A stretch of DNA of 64,000 nt from Jiangella alkaliphila (GTDB taxonomy: Bacteria > Actinomycetota > Actinomycetes > Jiangellales > Jiangellaceae), in the NCBI RefSeq assembly GCF_900105925.1, contig NZ_LT629791.1, positions 4,000,001-4,064,000 on the forward strand. The letters run 5' to 3'. The position numbers were made by a program, and so were the translations under genes. The notes below the pieces were generated by a model. The model was not told the origin of the DNA, ran no database searches, and saw only the letters and a list, made by a program, of their open reading frames with translations. The stretch's first letter is position 1; each line of letters starts with the position of its first letter. Below are positions 28,439 through 36,921 of the stretch, piece by piece.

Positions 28439-29913
28439 CTCGAGCTGGACGGCGGGTGCTCGGGGTCGGACGGGAGCAGCGGGAGGGTCAGCCGGAACCG
28501 GGCGCCGTCGCCGAGCCGCGTCCGTAGCTCGACGTCGCCGCCGTGCGCGCGGGCCAGCGAGCGGGCGATCGACAACCCCAGGCCCGCGCTGGCGCCGCCG
28601 GACCGTTCGCGGGAGCTGTTGGCCCGGTAGAACCGGTCGAAGACGCGTTCGGCCTGCTCCGCCGACATGCCCGGGCCCTCGTCGATGACGTCCAGCACGG
28701 CCCGGCCGCCGACGGTGCCGACGCCGATCCGGACCGAGCTGCCCGCCGGTGTGTGCGTGACGGCGTTGCCGACGAGGTTCGCGACGACCTGCCGCAGCCG
28801 GTTCTCGTCGGCGTCGACCGGAGCGGGTCCCGGTGGACCGACGCCGTCCGGCCCGGTCAGCTCAACCGGCCGCGACGCGTCGAGCGAGCGCAGGTCGTGG
28901 CGGGCGTCGCCGGCGAGCGTGCGCAGGTCCATCGGCGCGCGGTCGAGCTGGCCCTCGGGCCCCTCGTCCAGCCGGGCGAGCAGCAGCAGATCCTCCGTCA
29001 GCGCCGTCAGCCGCGTGGCCTCGCGGTCGATCCGCAGCATCGCCGCGTCGACGTCGGCCCGCTCGGGCAGCGCGCCCATGCGGTAGAGCTCGGCCGAGCC
29101 CTTGATGCCGACCAGCGGCGTGCGCAGCTCGTGGCTGACGTCGGAGAGGAAGGTGCGCATGCGCGCCTCGGCGGCGGCGCGGTCGGCGAACGCGCGTTCC
29201 AGCTGGCCGAGCATGGTGTTGAGCGACGCCGCGAGGTGCCCGATCTCCGTGGTGGACGCGCCGATGCCGGGGACGCGCCGGGTCAGGTCGCCGCCGGCGA
29301 TCGCGGCCGCCGTGTGCTCGATCCGGCGCAACGGCCGCAGCCCCCGGCCGAGCGCGAACCAGCCGATCGCGGTCAGCAGGACCAGCAGCACGGCGCCGCT
29401 GACGATGCTGGTGACCCGGAGCCGGTCGATCGTGGCGTCGGCCGTGTCCAGCGGGGCCGCCGCGACCACCGTCCCGTCCCAGCCCGCCGCCGCCACCGAG
29501 ACCACCCGCCAGCGTCCGTCGCCGTCCGCGGCCGGGAGGTTGACCGGCGTCCCGTCGGCGGGCAGGTCGCCGAGCTCGTCGGTGGGCGGGAGCTCGCCGC
29601 TGTCCAGGCCGGACGTGCGCAGGCCGCCGGCCACCGTCCCATCCGCGTCGAGGTAGACCAGGTACGGCGCGCCGATCAGGTCCAGCGCGGCGTCCAGCAG
29701 CTCCGGCCGTCCGCCGGTGTCGATCGACTCCGGCGGCCCGCCGGCCGACACGCCCGTCAGGATCGCGGTGAGCGCCGTCAGCTGGTCGTCGATCCGGTTC
29801 AGCTGGTAGCGCTCCAGGTTCCCGGCGACGGCCGCGCTGACCAGCGTCAACCCGGCCAGCAACAGCCCCGACGTGAGCAGCAGCAGCCGCGAGCGCAGCG
29901 AGAGCCGCCTCAC
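28435..29913 (-). CDS. two-component sensor histidine kinase
   Basis: 492 aa, ATG 29913. TM1 about 9-30, an external domain of about 135 residues, TM2 about 167-187, HAMP linker (GRGLRPLRRIEHTAAAIAGGDLTRRV). The phospho-acceptor H261 is in FLSDVSHELRTPLVG. ATP-binding N, G1, F and G2 boxes: NLVGNAVTHTPAG, VIDEGPGMS, FDRFYR, AGLGLSIARSLARAHGG. Type IIIA OmpR-partner kinase. Its start overlaps the regulator stop by 4 nt. It is the last gene of a five-gene minus-strand unit. Confidence 0.95.
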   Translation of the reverse strand: MRRLSLRSRLLLLTSGLLLAGLTLVSAAVAGNLERYQLNRIDDQLTALTAILTGVSAGGPPESIDTGGRPELLDAALDLIGAPYLVYLDADGTVAGGLRTSGLDSGELPPTDELGDLPADGTPVNLPAADGDGRWRVVSVAAAGWDGTVVAAAPLDTADATIDRLRVTSIVSGAVLLVLLTAIGWFALGRGLRPLRRIEHTAAAIAGGDLTRRVPGIGASTTEIGHLAASLNTMLGQLERAFADRAAAEARMRTFLSDVSHELRTPLVGIKGSAELYRMGALPERADVDAAMLRIDREATRLTALTEDLLLLARLDEGPEGQLDRAPMDLRTLAGDARHDLRSLDASRPVELTGPDGVGPPGPAPVDADENRLRQVVANLVGNAVTHTPAGSSVRIGVGTVGGRAVLDVIDEGPGMSAEQAERVFDRFYRANSSRERSGGASAGLGLSIARSLARAHGGDVELRTRLGDGARFRLTLPLLPSDPEHPPSSSS

Positions 29914-30605
29914 GGGCGGGGCTCCCGCAGCACGTAGCCGACCCCGTGCACCGTCCGGATCAGCTTCGGTTCCCCCACGTCGACCTTGCGGCGCAGGTAG
30001 GAGATGTAGGTGTCGACGATGCTGGCGTCGCCGCCGAAGTCGTAGCGCCAGACGCGGTCGAGGATCTGCGCCTTCGACACGACCTGGCCGGCGTTCTCCA
30101 TCAGGTAGCGCAGCAGCCGGAACTCGGTGGGGGAGACGCGGACGGGCTCACCGTCGCGCGTCACCTGGTGTCCCAGGGCGTCGAGGGTGAGCGGGCCCAC
30201 CGTCAGCAGGTCGGCGTGGTGGCCGGCGGTGCGGCGCAGGATCGCGCGGATGCGGGCGATCAGCTCGTCCAGGTCGAACGGCTTCGTCACGTAGTCGTCG
30301 GCGCCGAGCGACAGTCCCGTCACCTTGTCGGCCTGGCCGTCGCGGGCGGTGAGGAACAGCACCGGCACCGGCCCTCGGCGGTCGCCGGGAAGTTCGCGCA
30401 GCCGGCGGACCACCTCGAAGCCGTCCATGTCAGGCAACATCACGTCGAGCAGCACCAGGTCCGGCGGTTCCGCTGCCGCCGTCTCGACGGCCTCAGCCCC
30501 GGTGGCGGCCGACGACACGCCGAAGCCGGCGAACCGGAGCGCCGCCGAGAGCAGTTCCCGGACCGTCGCCTCGTCGTCGACCACGAGCAGCCGCTGGGAC
30601 GTCAT
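29910..30605 (-). CDS. OmpR-family response regulator
   Basis: 231 aa from ATG 30605, overlapping the upstream stop (ATGA). Receiver domain: acidic pocket VVDDE (8-12), phospho-acceptor D54 (VLLDVMLPDMDG), Thr in FLTARDG, Lys in DDYVTKPFD. Winged-helix domain from about 135: GEPVRVSPTEFRLLRYLMENAGQVVSKAQIL and IVDTYISYLRRKVD ... IRTVHGVGYVLRE. Controlled by the downstream kinase; the ABC genes of the same transcript are the likely targets. Confidence 0.96.
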   Translation of the reverse strand: MTSQRLLVVDDEATVRELLSAALRFAGFGVSSAATGAEAVETAAAEPPDLVLLDVMLPDMDGFEVVRRLRELPGDRRGPVPVLFLTARDGQADKVTGLSLGADDYVTKPFDLDELIARIRAILRRTAGHHADLLTVGPLTLDALGHQVTRDGEPVRVSPTEFRLLRYLMENAGQVVSKAQILDRVWRYDFGGDASIVDTYISYLRRKVDVGEPKLIRTVHGVGYVLREPRP

Positions 30606-31801
30606 GGCCGGGCCCGGTCCTTCCACGGTCGCCAGGATACGGAAGCCAGGCTCCGGAACGTGCCGACCAGGACGATCCCGGCGACGCCCGCCGCGGCTCC
30701 CGCCGCCAGCCCCGTCCCGAGCGCGGTCAGCGGGTCGGCCGCCAGACGCGCGTCGAGGAGCGACAACCCGCCCACCCCCAGGTCGACGGTCACCCGTGCC
30801 AGCACCGCCATCGTGGCCAGCCCCGCCCCGACGACGAGCGCCACCCCGCCGACGACCGTCAGCCGGTTTCTGCTGGTCGGCCGGTGGGTGCGGCTCGCCG
30901 CGATCACACCGAGGCCGAGCAGGGCCGCGGCCGACACCCACATCAGCGGCCCACCCGGGGCGATCGGCTCGGCGCCGTCCAGCACGCAGCCGAGCACGCC
31001 GTCCGCCTGGACGGTCAACGGCACGCCGAGCCCGATCGGCAATGCGCCGACCACCGCGAGCGGCAGCACCAGCACCACCCCGCCCACCGCCGCGGCGCTG
31101 CCCGACGCCCCGGCCGCGGCCAGCGCGGCGACCACGACCCCGGCGACCGGCCATCCGATGGCGCGCCTGTCCCGGGTCGCGCCGTTGAACCGCTGCGCCG
31201 GCCAGCACATGGCGAGGACGATCAGCGCTCCGGTCGCCCCGGCCACCGCCGCCGAGCCGCCGGCGACCGACACGCCGACGTCCAGCGTGCCGCCGGATCC
31301 ACTCCCGCCGAACGGGATCCCGCCGCCGTCCGGACAACCGTCCGCCGCCGATACCTGGCCGGCCTCCGCGCCCGCCGCTGTCGCTGCGTCGTCGGGCAGC
31401 CGGACCGTCACGTTCCCGCTGGCCAGGTGCGCCACCGCGACCAGCCCGGCCGCCACCGCCACCGTCGCGGCGGCGCCGCGCAGGCCGAGCCCGTCCCGGC
31501 CGCGCCGCGCCAGCAGCGCGCCCAACACCGTCGCGCCCACCAGCGTGACCCCGAGCGGCATCGCCTCGACGCCGGCGCTCAGCGGAATCGGGACGTCACC
31601 CGGTGCGGTGGCGTCGAGCGTCGCCGGTCCGCCCGCGGCCAGCGCGACGACGGCCGCCGTCAGCGCGCCCAGGTCGCCGGCCTCGTCGGCGCCGAGCAGG
31701 ACCAGCCCGGCCGCGGCGACACCCGCCATCGCGAGCAGGGCCGCCGCGGCCGCGACCAGGCCCGCGCCGACGTCGCGGGGCCGCACCGCCGTGCGCTTCA
31801 C
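30602..31801 (-). CDS. multi-TM membrane protein of unknown function in ABC/two-component operon
   Basis: 399 aa from GTG 31801, which overlaps the permease stop (GTGA). Ten to eleven hydrophobic segments, very rich in Ala, Gly and Val. A loop at about 140-175 has two Cys and is Gly/Ser-rich (DGCPDGGGIPFGGSGSGG), and CVLDGAEP lies in a later loop. It resembles the large family of actinobacterial hydrophobic proteins (some annotated as streptophobe) that sit with ABC exporters, but I cannot assign it surely. A role with the ABC pair, as a second permease or as a sensor part, is inference. Confidence 0.7.
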   Translation of the reverse strand: MKRTAVRPRDVGAGLVAAAAALLAMAGVAAAGLVLLGADEAGDLGALTAAVVALAAGGPATLDATAPGDVPIPLSAGVEAMPLGVTLVGATVLGALLARRGRDGLGLRGAAATVAVAAGLVAVAHLASGNVTVRLPDDAATAAGAEAGQVSAADGCPDGGGIPFGGSGSGGTLDVGVSVAGGSAAVAGATGALIVLAMCWPAQRFNGATRDRRAIGWPVAGVVVAALAAAGASGSAAAVGGVVLVLPLAVVGALPIGLGVPLTVQADGVLGCVLDGAEPIAPGGPLMWVSAAALLGLGVIAASRTHRPTSRNRLTVVGGVALVVGAGLATMAVLARVTVDLGVGGLSLLDARLAADPLTALGTGLAAGAAAGVAGIVLVGTFRSLASVSWRPWKDRARP

Positions 31802-32619
31802 ACGTCGCGGCGGCGGAAGACGACGAACGCCGCGACCAGCACCGCGGCCACGCCCAGGCACATCCCGCCCAGGTTCAGCCAGGGGTTGGGGTACTCGGGG
31901 TCCGGCACGGTCGTGAAGATCGCGGCCGCACCGCGCGTCGGCCAGACGTCGATCAGGCCCTCCAGCCACGACGGGAACAGGCCGGCGAGCGCGGGCACCA
32001 GGAAGACGATCCCCACGAGCGTGGCCAGCGCTCCCGCCGTCGCCCGCATGATCGTGCCGAGACCGGCCGCGAGCAGCGCGATCGCCGTCAGGTAGAGCCC
32101 GCCACCGGCGACCGCGGAGAGTACGCCCGGATCGCCGAGCGTCGCGGACGGCACGTCCTGCGCGCTGAGGAGCGCCTGGCCGAGCAGGAACGATGCGAGC
32201 ATCAGCACCTGACCGGCCACGACGGCGACGGCGGCGGCCACGACCACCTTCGCGGCCAGCAGCCGATGCCGGCGCGGCGTCGCCATCAGCGACGTCTGCA
32301 TGAGGCCGGTGGCGTACTCGGACGTCACGATCAGGATGCCGAGCACGCCGATGATCAGCTGGGCGACGATGTACGTCGTCAGGCTGAGGCCGGTCGGATC
32401 CCACGCCGCCCGCTCCGCCGCGGTCGCGTTCGCGTAGTCGGTTCCGGCCGAGCTCATCGCGAGGGCCGTGACGCCGAGGCCGATCACGAACAGGCAGGCC
32501 AGCGTCGACCACGTGGAGCGCAGGCTGCGGAGCTTGACCCACTCCGCGCGGAGGGTGTCCGCGAAGGTCACCGTGTGCGTGGTCGCGAGCGTGCTCATGA
32601 CATCAGTCGGTCGGCTCAT
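31798..32619 (-). CDS. ABC-2 type transporter permease
   Basis: 273 aa from ATG 32619, which overlaps the ATPase stop (ATGA). An N-terminal cytosolic helix (FADTLRAEWVKLRSLRSTWSTL, the EWxKLRS motif of ABC-2 permeases), then six membrane helices. The conserved loop ILIVTSEYATGLMQTSLMATPRRHRLLAAK after TM2 is typical. A longer in-frame extension upstream exists but lies in the ATPase gene. Works with the ATPase to export an unknown substrate, often antimicrobial peptides or lipids in two-component linked systems. Confidence 0.88.
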   Translation of the reverse strand: MSRPTDVMSTLATTHTVTFADTLRAEWVKLRSLRSTWSTLACLFVIGLGVTALAMSSAGTDYANATAAERAAWDPTGLSLTTYIVAQLIIGVLGILIVTSEYATGLMQTSLMATPRRHRLLAAKVVVAAAVAVVAGQVLMLASFLLGQALLSAQDVPSATLGDPGVLSAVAGGGLYLTAIALLAAGLGTIMRATAGALATLVGIVFLVPALAGLFPSWLEGLIDVWPTRGAAAIFTTVPDPEYPNPWLNLGGMCLGVAAVLVAAFVVFRRRDV

Positions 32620-33632
32620 GCGGCGTTTCCTCCCTCGCTCCATTCGGCGAGCGGTCTCGACCGACGACTCGGCGAGGCCTCCGGCCCCGCGTCGCCGTCG
32701 GTGCCGCATGAGCCTCCCTGGGCCGCCACCCCCTGGTACTCGATGCTGTCCCTGGTCAGCTCCATGAAGGCGTCCTCGAGCGAGGCCCGCTGCGGGGCGA
32801 GCTCGCTGAGCGCGACGCCGTGGAAGGCGGCGAGCGCGCCGATGTCGTCGCTGCTCAGGCCGGACACGACCAGCGACGACTCGAGCCCTTCGCGGACGGT
32901 GGCCCCGGCGGCGGTCAGCCGCAGCGCGAACGCGTCCGGCTCCCGTGTGCGGACGAGGACCGTGCCCTCGCCGTTGGCGCGCAGGAACTCGCTCATGCCG
33001 GTGTCCGCGATGAGCCGGCCCCGGCCGATGACGACCAGGTGGTCGGCGCTCTGCGCCATCTCGCTCATCAGATGGCTGGAGACCAGCACGGACCGGCCCT
33101 CGCGGGCGAGAGTGCGCATCAGGTCACGGATCCAGCGGATGCCCTCAGGGTCGAGGCCGTTGACCGGCTCGTCGAAGATCAGCGTCTGCGGGTCGCCGAG
33201 CAGCGTCGCCGCGATGCCGAGCCGCTGCCGCATACCCAGCGAGAACCCGCCGGCCCGCTTGCCGGCGACGCCGTCGAGCCCGGTCCGCGCGAGGACCTCG
33301 TCGACCCGGCGGCGGGGGAGCCCGTTGCTCACCGCGAGGGCCAGCAGGTGGTCGCGGGCGGTCCGGCCACCATGGACGGCGCCGGCGTCCAGCAGTGCGC
33401 CGACCGTGGTCAACGGCACGGGCAGGTCACGGTACCGGCGGCCGCCGATGGTCACGGAGCCTCGCGTCGGCATGGCCAGTCCCACGATCATCTTCATCGT
33501 GGTCGACTTGCCGGCGCCGTTCGGGCCGAGGAATCCGGTCACCTGACCGGGCTCGACGATGAACGACACGTCGTCCACGGCGGTGTCGGGTCCGTAGCGT
33601 TTGGTCAGCCCGTTCACTTCGATCGTCGTCAT
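32616..33632 (-). CDS. ABC transporter ATP-binding protein (CcmA/drug-export type)
   Basis: 338 aa, ATG 33632. Walker A GPNGAGKST (36-44), Q-loop replaced by TTVGALLDAGAVHGGRTARDHL, signature FSLGMRQRLGIA, Walker B TLIFDEPVNGLDPEG, H-loop VSSHLMSEM. This is the single-domain ATPase of ABC-2 exporters. The last 35 or so residues (GDAGPEASPSRRSRPLAEW) are unrelated to the family and lie over a sequence resembling the dispersed repeat of 6.3 and 43.2 kb. Probable first gene of the five-gene unit. Confidence 0.93.
   Translation of the reverse strand: MTTIEVNGLTKRYGPDTAVDDVSFIVEPGQVTGFLGPNGAGKSTTMKMIVGLAMPTRGSVTIGGRRYRDLPVPLTTVGALLDAGAVHGGRTARDHLLALAVSNGLPRRRVDEVLARTGLDGVAGKRAGGFSLGMRQRLGIAATLLGDPQTLIFDEPVNGLDPEGIRWIRDLMRTLAREGRSVLVSSHLMSEMAQSADHLVVIGRGRLIADTGMSEFLRANGEGTVLVRTREPDAFALRLTAAGATVREGLESSLVVSGLSSDDIGALAAFHGVALSELAPQRASLEDAFMELTRDSIEYQGVAAQGGSCGTDGDAGPEASPSRRSRPLAEWSEGGNAA
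32641..32730 (-). repeat. possible degenerate copy of the dispersed repeat
   Basis: On the minus strand, CACCGACGGCGACGCGGGGC, then CGGAGGCCTCGCCGAGTCGT and CGGT, follow the order of the repeat at 6316 and 43264 with about two thirds identity by eye. It forms the 3' end of the ABC ATPase gene. The shared exact block is 15 bp (GGGGCCGGAGGCCTC), so this may be partly chance. Confidence 0.4.
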
Positions 33633-33978
33633 GAGCCGATCGTGATCGGCCGATCCGGGCGGTTCCGCAGAGGTTCTGGGAGAACCCTGTGAGTCCGGTG
33701 GGTGCAGGTGCCTGGTGGCGCGGTGTCCGGGCGCTCGTGGCGGCCGGACTCACAGGAAACCCTGTCCTCGAGCGTGCTCCGTCACGCCGCAGAGGGGTGG
33801 ACGGTTAGCCCGCGAATTAGCCCGCAGGTGATCGAGTTCGCCGGGCAAACTTGCCCGGAAACGGGCAACCGCCGGGCTGACGCTTCGAGGCGACAACGGG
33901 CATTCGGGCTGCTTAGCGTGGTGTGAGTCGCGGATCGTCCGCGCGCCGCCGCCAGGTGTGGATCACCCAGGAGCCGTC
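33633..33978. other. 346-nt divergent intergenic region with two inverted repeats
   Basis: Holds the promoters of the minus-strand ABC unit and of the Uma2-like gene. A 13-bp perfect inverted repeat CCTGTGAGTCCGG / CCGGACTCACAGG (33686-33698 and 33744-33756) lies near the ABC side. A tight palindrome CCGGGCAA-AC-TTGCCCGG (33841-33858) lies in the middle. Either may be the binding site of the response regulator or another factor. No gene seen. Confidence 0.55.
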
Positions 33979-34599
33979 ATGAACGCTGCCGAGTTGCCTC
34001 CCCTCGTTCCCGGGCCGCGCGGCTATCGAACGTCCGATCTGCACGGGCTGCCGGCCGGGCCGCACTACGAGCTCATCGACGGCTGCGTCATCGCGTCGCC
34101 TCCGCCCAGCGCCGCTGAGACAGGGCTTTGGCGGTGGCTGGCGAACGCCTTCGAGATCGCGAACCGGGGGAGTCCGTTCGTTGTCGATCGCGGCCAGCCG
34201 GTGCGCATCAGCGAGTACGACGAGGTTCGGCCGGACGTCGTGGTGGCCCACGTGTCGATGGCCGAGACGACACCGATTCCGGTCGAGGCGTTGATGCTCG
34301 TGGTGGAGGTGGTCTCGCCGAGTTCGGCCCTTCGCGACATCATGCTCAAGCGTGTGCTGTACGCGCAGGCCGGTGTGCCCGCGTACTGGACCGTCATCCC
34401 ACGGCCAGACCCACCCGGCCTCCTGATCACGGAGCTGCGCCGCGACGACGCGACCAGCATGTACGTCGAACGGACCCCAGCGACGTCCAGGTCGTTCAGC
34501 ACCGATCACCCCTGGCGCGTCACCATCGATGTCGAGGCATTGGCCTCGCACGGGGCGGCCTCGACGTCGTGGGCGGACGGGCATTGGGAGGTGCGCTGA
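33979..34599 (+). CDS. Uma2 family (DUF820) putative endonuclease
   Basis: 206 aa. ATG 33979 with CAGGAG 5 nt upstream is preferred to an upstream in-frame ATG at 33958. PD-(D/E)XK core of Uma2: HYELIDGCVIAS, VRPDVVVAH (catalytic Asp), LVVEVVSPSSALRDIMLKRVLYAQAGVPAYWTV (ExV and the catalytic Lys; cited parts LVVEVVSPSS and DIMLKRVLY). All key residues are present. Uma2 proteins are abundant in cyanobacteria and some actinobacteria, with roles unproven. Not obviously linked to the neighbours. Confidence 0.85.
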   Translation: MNAAELPPLVPGPRGYRTSDLHGLPAGPHYELIDGCVIASPPPSAAETGLWRWLANAFEIANRGSPFVVDRGQPVRISEYDEVRPDVVVAHVSMAETTPIPVEALMLVVEVVSPSSALRDIMLKRVLYAQAGVPAYWTVIPRPDPPGLLITELRRDDATSMYVERTPATSRSFSTDHPWRVTIDVEALASHGAASTSWADGHWEVR

Positions 34600-34765
34600 G
34601 GGCGGGAACGGGGCTTCGTTTCCGGCAGCCGCCCAGGTGCGGGACGGCGCATCCGGTGGTGGGCGCCCTCAGCCTGCACCCCTCGTGTTCGGTCGGCGTG
34701 AGAGCGGCCCGTGAGCACCCGGTCGGCGCACAGGTGCGTGGCATCGCGGCAGGATCGGTGCCGGC

Positions 34766-35329
34766 ATGAGCAGCTGGGTTGCCTATGTCGACGAGTCGAT
34801 CCGGACCACCGACGGCGTGTATGTACTCGCCGCCGTCATCCTCGAGGAGCCGGACTGCGCGGATGCCCGCGCTCGCGTGAACGGGTTGTCGCAGCGCGGG
34901 CTGCCGTTCCACTGGCGCCTGGAGCTCGCCCCGCGGCGGCAGACGGCCGTCGAGTTGGTCGCCGACCTGGCGTCGCTGCACCTCGTCGTCATCGGCGCGC
35001 CCGTGAATCCACGCCGCCAGGAGCGGGCGAGGCGGCAGTGCATGGAGTCGTTGCTGTTCCACCTCCAGGCCGCCGGTGTGGCCCAGGTCTGGCTGGAGGC
35101 ACGCAACACCGCCGCGGACCGGCGCGACATCGACGCCGTCGACAGGTTCCGCTCACGGCGGGTCATCGGCCACTCGATCCGGATCGATCACGACCAGCCC
35201 AGCAGAGAGCCGTTGCTGTGGCTGGCCGACATCGTCGCCGGGACGGTGAGCGCCGCCGAGGGTGGCGAACCGGCCTACCGCGACGTGATCGCCCCAATGC
35301 TGACCGACTACCGCATCCAGCTCGACTGA
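34766..35329 (+). CDS. DUF3800-like (RNase H-fold) hypothetical protein
   Basis: 187 aa, ATG 34766. The N-terminus WVAYVDESIRTTDGVYVLAAVIL has the YxDES pattern of DUF3800. Later features are PFHWRLE, the second-strand LHLVVIGAPVN, and ADIVAGTVSAAEGG near the end, where DUF3800 members have a conserved D in a helix. The fold is likely RNase H-like, with acidic residues D9, E10 and the C-terminal D of WLADIVAG as possible metal ligands. Function unknown; not strongly similar, so held with caution. Confidence 0.6.
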   Translation: MSSWVAYVDESIRTTDGVYVLAAVILEEPDCADARARVNGLSQRGLPFHWRLELAPRRQTAVELVADLASLHLVVIGAPVNPRRQERARRQCMESLLFHLQAAGVAQVWLEARNTAADRRDIDAVDRFRSRRVIGHSIRIDHDQPSREPLLWLADIVAGTVSAAEGGEPAYRDVIAPMLTDYRIQLD

Positions 35330-35355
35330 GATCCAGGGTCGTTGAAAGCGCGGAG

Positions 35356-35387
35356 CCGAGGTCCCGGTGTACCCCGGGGATCCTCGG
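35356..35387 (+). terminator. hairpin after the DUF3800-like gene
   Basis: CCGAGG-T-CCCGG paired with CCGGGGA-TCCTCGG, with one small asymmetry, 26 nt after the stop. Likely Rho-independent-like terminator or attenuating stem, no U tract. Confidence 0.5.
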
Positions 35388-35548
35388 CCCACTTCCGACC
35401 GCTGCGCAGCGGTCGACTTCGGTACCGAGCTTACGCGACCGCAGAGACGAATGCATACACGCGACGCGGACGCGCGCGAGCCGGCCGCCGCGCATGAGGT
35501 TGAAGCTCCGACCCCCACGGCGGGGAATGCGTTCGGCGCAGCGGCGGT

Positions 35549-35554
35549 TACCCT
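35549..35554 (+). promoter_or_regulatory. rib operon -10 box (TACCCT)
   Basis: TACCCT ends 15 nt before the first pairing base of the FMN riboswitch. A start about 7-8 nt downstream would begin the RNA just before the P1 stem. Confidence 0.4.
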
Positions 35555-35569
35555 TGTCGAGACACGATG

Positions 35570-35708
35570 CGTGCTCCGGGGTCGGTGAAAGTCCGAACCG
35601 GCGGTGACAGTCCGCGACCCGGTCGGCGTCCGCAGCAGCGGGCGACGAACGGTTGACTCGGTGGAACTCCGAGACCGACGGTGAAAGTCCGGATGGGAGG
35701 CAGCACGC
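35570..35708 (+). promoter_or_regulatory. FMN riboswitch (RFN element)
   Basis: Contains the conserved blocks of the RFN element in order: CGGTGAAAGTCCGAACCGGC, GGTGACAGTCCGCGACCC, ACGGTGAAAGTCCGGATGGG and GGAGGCAGCACGC. P1 is closed by GCGTGCT (35570-35576) and AGCACGC (35702-35708). In Gram-positives it shuts down the rib operon when FMN is plentiful. The ribD start is 111 nt downstream, with GAGGAGGGG before it; no clear terminator hairpin is seen between, so translational or Rho-dependent control is possible. Confidence 0.95.
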
Positions 35709-35819
35709 GCGGCCGTCTTGGCTGGTCGCGCCCTTGTGCGCGTCCGTAGAGCCGAGCCGGTCGTCAGTGGCGCATCCGCGCCCGCCCCGGAGCTCGCCCG
35801 ACGAGGCGAGGAGGGGCCG

Positions 35820-36917
35820 GTGGCGAGTCCAGCGGAACTGGCGGCCATGCGTCGCGCCATCGAGCTGTCCCTCAACGGCGCCTCCACCACACCCCCGAAC
35901 CCCGACGTCGGCTGCGTCATCCTCGACGCGACCGGCGCGACGGTGGGCGAGGGCTGGCACGAGCACGCCGGAGGGCCGCACGCAGAGGTCAACGCGCTGG
36001 TCGAGGCGGGCGAGCGCGCCCGCGGCGGCACCGCCGTCGTCACGCTGGAGCCGTGCGACCACACCGGGCGCACCGGTCCTTGTACGCAGGCGCTGATCGC
36101 GGCCGGCGTGGCCCGAGTGGTCGTCGCTGTCGCCGATCCGAACCCGGTCGCGGCCGGGGGAGCGGCGACGCTGCGGGCGGGCGGGGTCGACGTCGAGGTG
36201 GGCGTGCTGAGCGACGAGGCGGCCACGGCGAACGCGCGCTGGCTCACGCCGTTCCGCACTCACCGGCCGTTCGTTGTCTGGAAGTTCGCCGCCACGCTCG
36301 ACGGGCGCAGCGCGGCCGCCGACGGGACGAGTCGCTGGATCACCGGCGCTGAAGCCCGCGCCGACGTGCACCGGCTGCGGGCCGCGGTCGACACCGTCAT
36401 CGTCGGGTCGGGGACCGTGCGTGCGGACGATCCGCAGCTCACCGCCCGGCTCGACGGGGAGGCGGCAGACGTCGGCGGCGCCAGCTCGAGGGCCGGCGGC
36501 CGGGTCGTGGACCAGCCGCTGCGCGTCGTGGTCGACAGCGCCGGGACGACGCCGGCGACGGCGCGGGTGAGGGACGGCCGGGCGGAGACGTGGATCGCGA
36601 CGGCGGACGAGGTCGGCGCGACGCCGGACGGCAGGGTCGACCTGGCGAGACTTCTCGACCGGCTCTACGCGCGCGGCCGCCGCTACGTCCTGCTCGAAGG
36701 CGGGCCGACGCTGGCCGGGGCGTTCTGGCGAGCGGGTCTGATCGACCGGGTGGTCGGCTACGTCGCACCCGCACTGCTCGGCGCCGGTCCGGCGGCGCTG
36801 GCCGACGCCGGCGTGAACACCATCGACGCCGCGATCAGGCTCGATGTCGCCGACGTCCGGATGGTCGGCCCCGATCTGCGCATCACCGCGACTCCGCAAG
36901 TCAACAGAAAGGCGTGA
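35820..36917 (+). CDS. ribD: bifunctional riboflavin biosynthesis deaminase/reductase RibD
   Basis: 365 aa, GTG 35820 with GAGGAGGGG about 5 nt upstream; longer in-frame starts at 35718 would reach into the riboswitch tail. Deaminase domain (1-145) with zinc site HAEVNAL and TLEPCDHTGRTGPCT. Reductase domain from about 150: FVVWKFAATLDGRSAA, DVHRLRAAVDTVIVGSGTVRADDP (cited as VGSGTVRADDP), YVLLEGGPTLAGAFW. It makes the second and third steps of riboflavin synthesis. Controlled by the FMN riboswitch just upstream. Confidence 0.95.
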   Translation: MASPAELAAMRRAIELSLNGASTTPPNPDVGCVILDATGATVGEGWHEHAGGPHAEVNALVEAGERARGGTAVVTLEPCDHTGRTGPCTQALIAAGVARVVVAVADPNPVAAGGAATLRAGGVDVEVGVLSDEAATANARWLTPFRTHRPFVVWKFAATLDGRSAAADGTSRWITGAEARADVHRLRAAVDTVIVGSGTVRADDPQLTARLDGEAADVGGASSRAGGRVVDQPLRVVVDSAGTTPATARVRDGRAETWIATADEVGATPDGRVDLARLLDRLYARGRRYVLLEGGPTLAGAFWRAGLIDRVVGYVAPALLGAGPAALADAGVNTIDAAIRLDVADVRMVGPDLRITATPQVNRKA

Positions 36918-36921
36918 GGCA

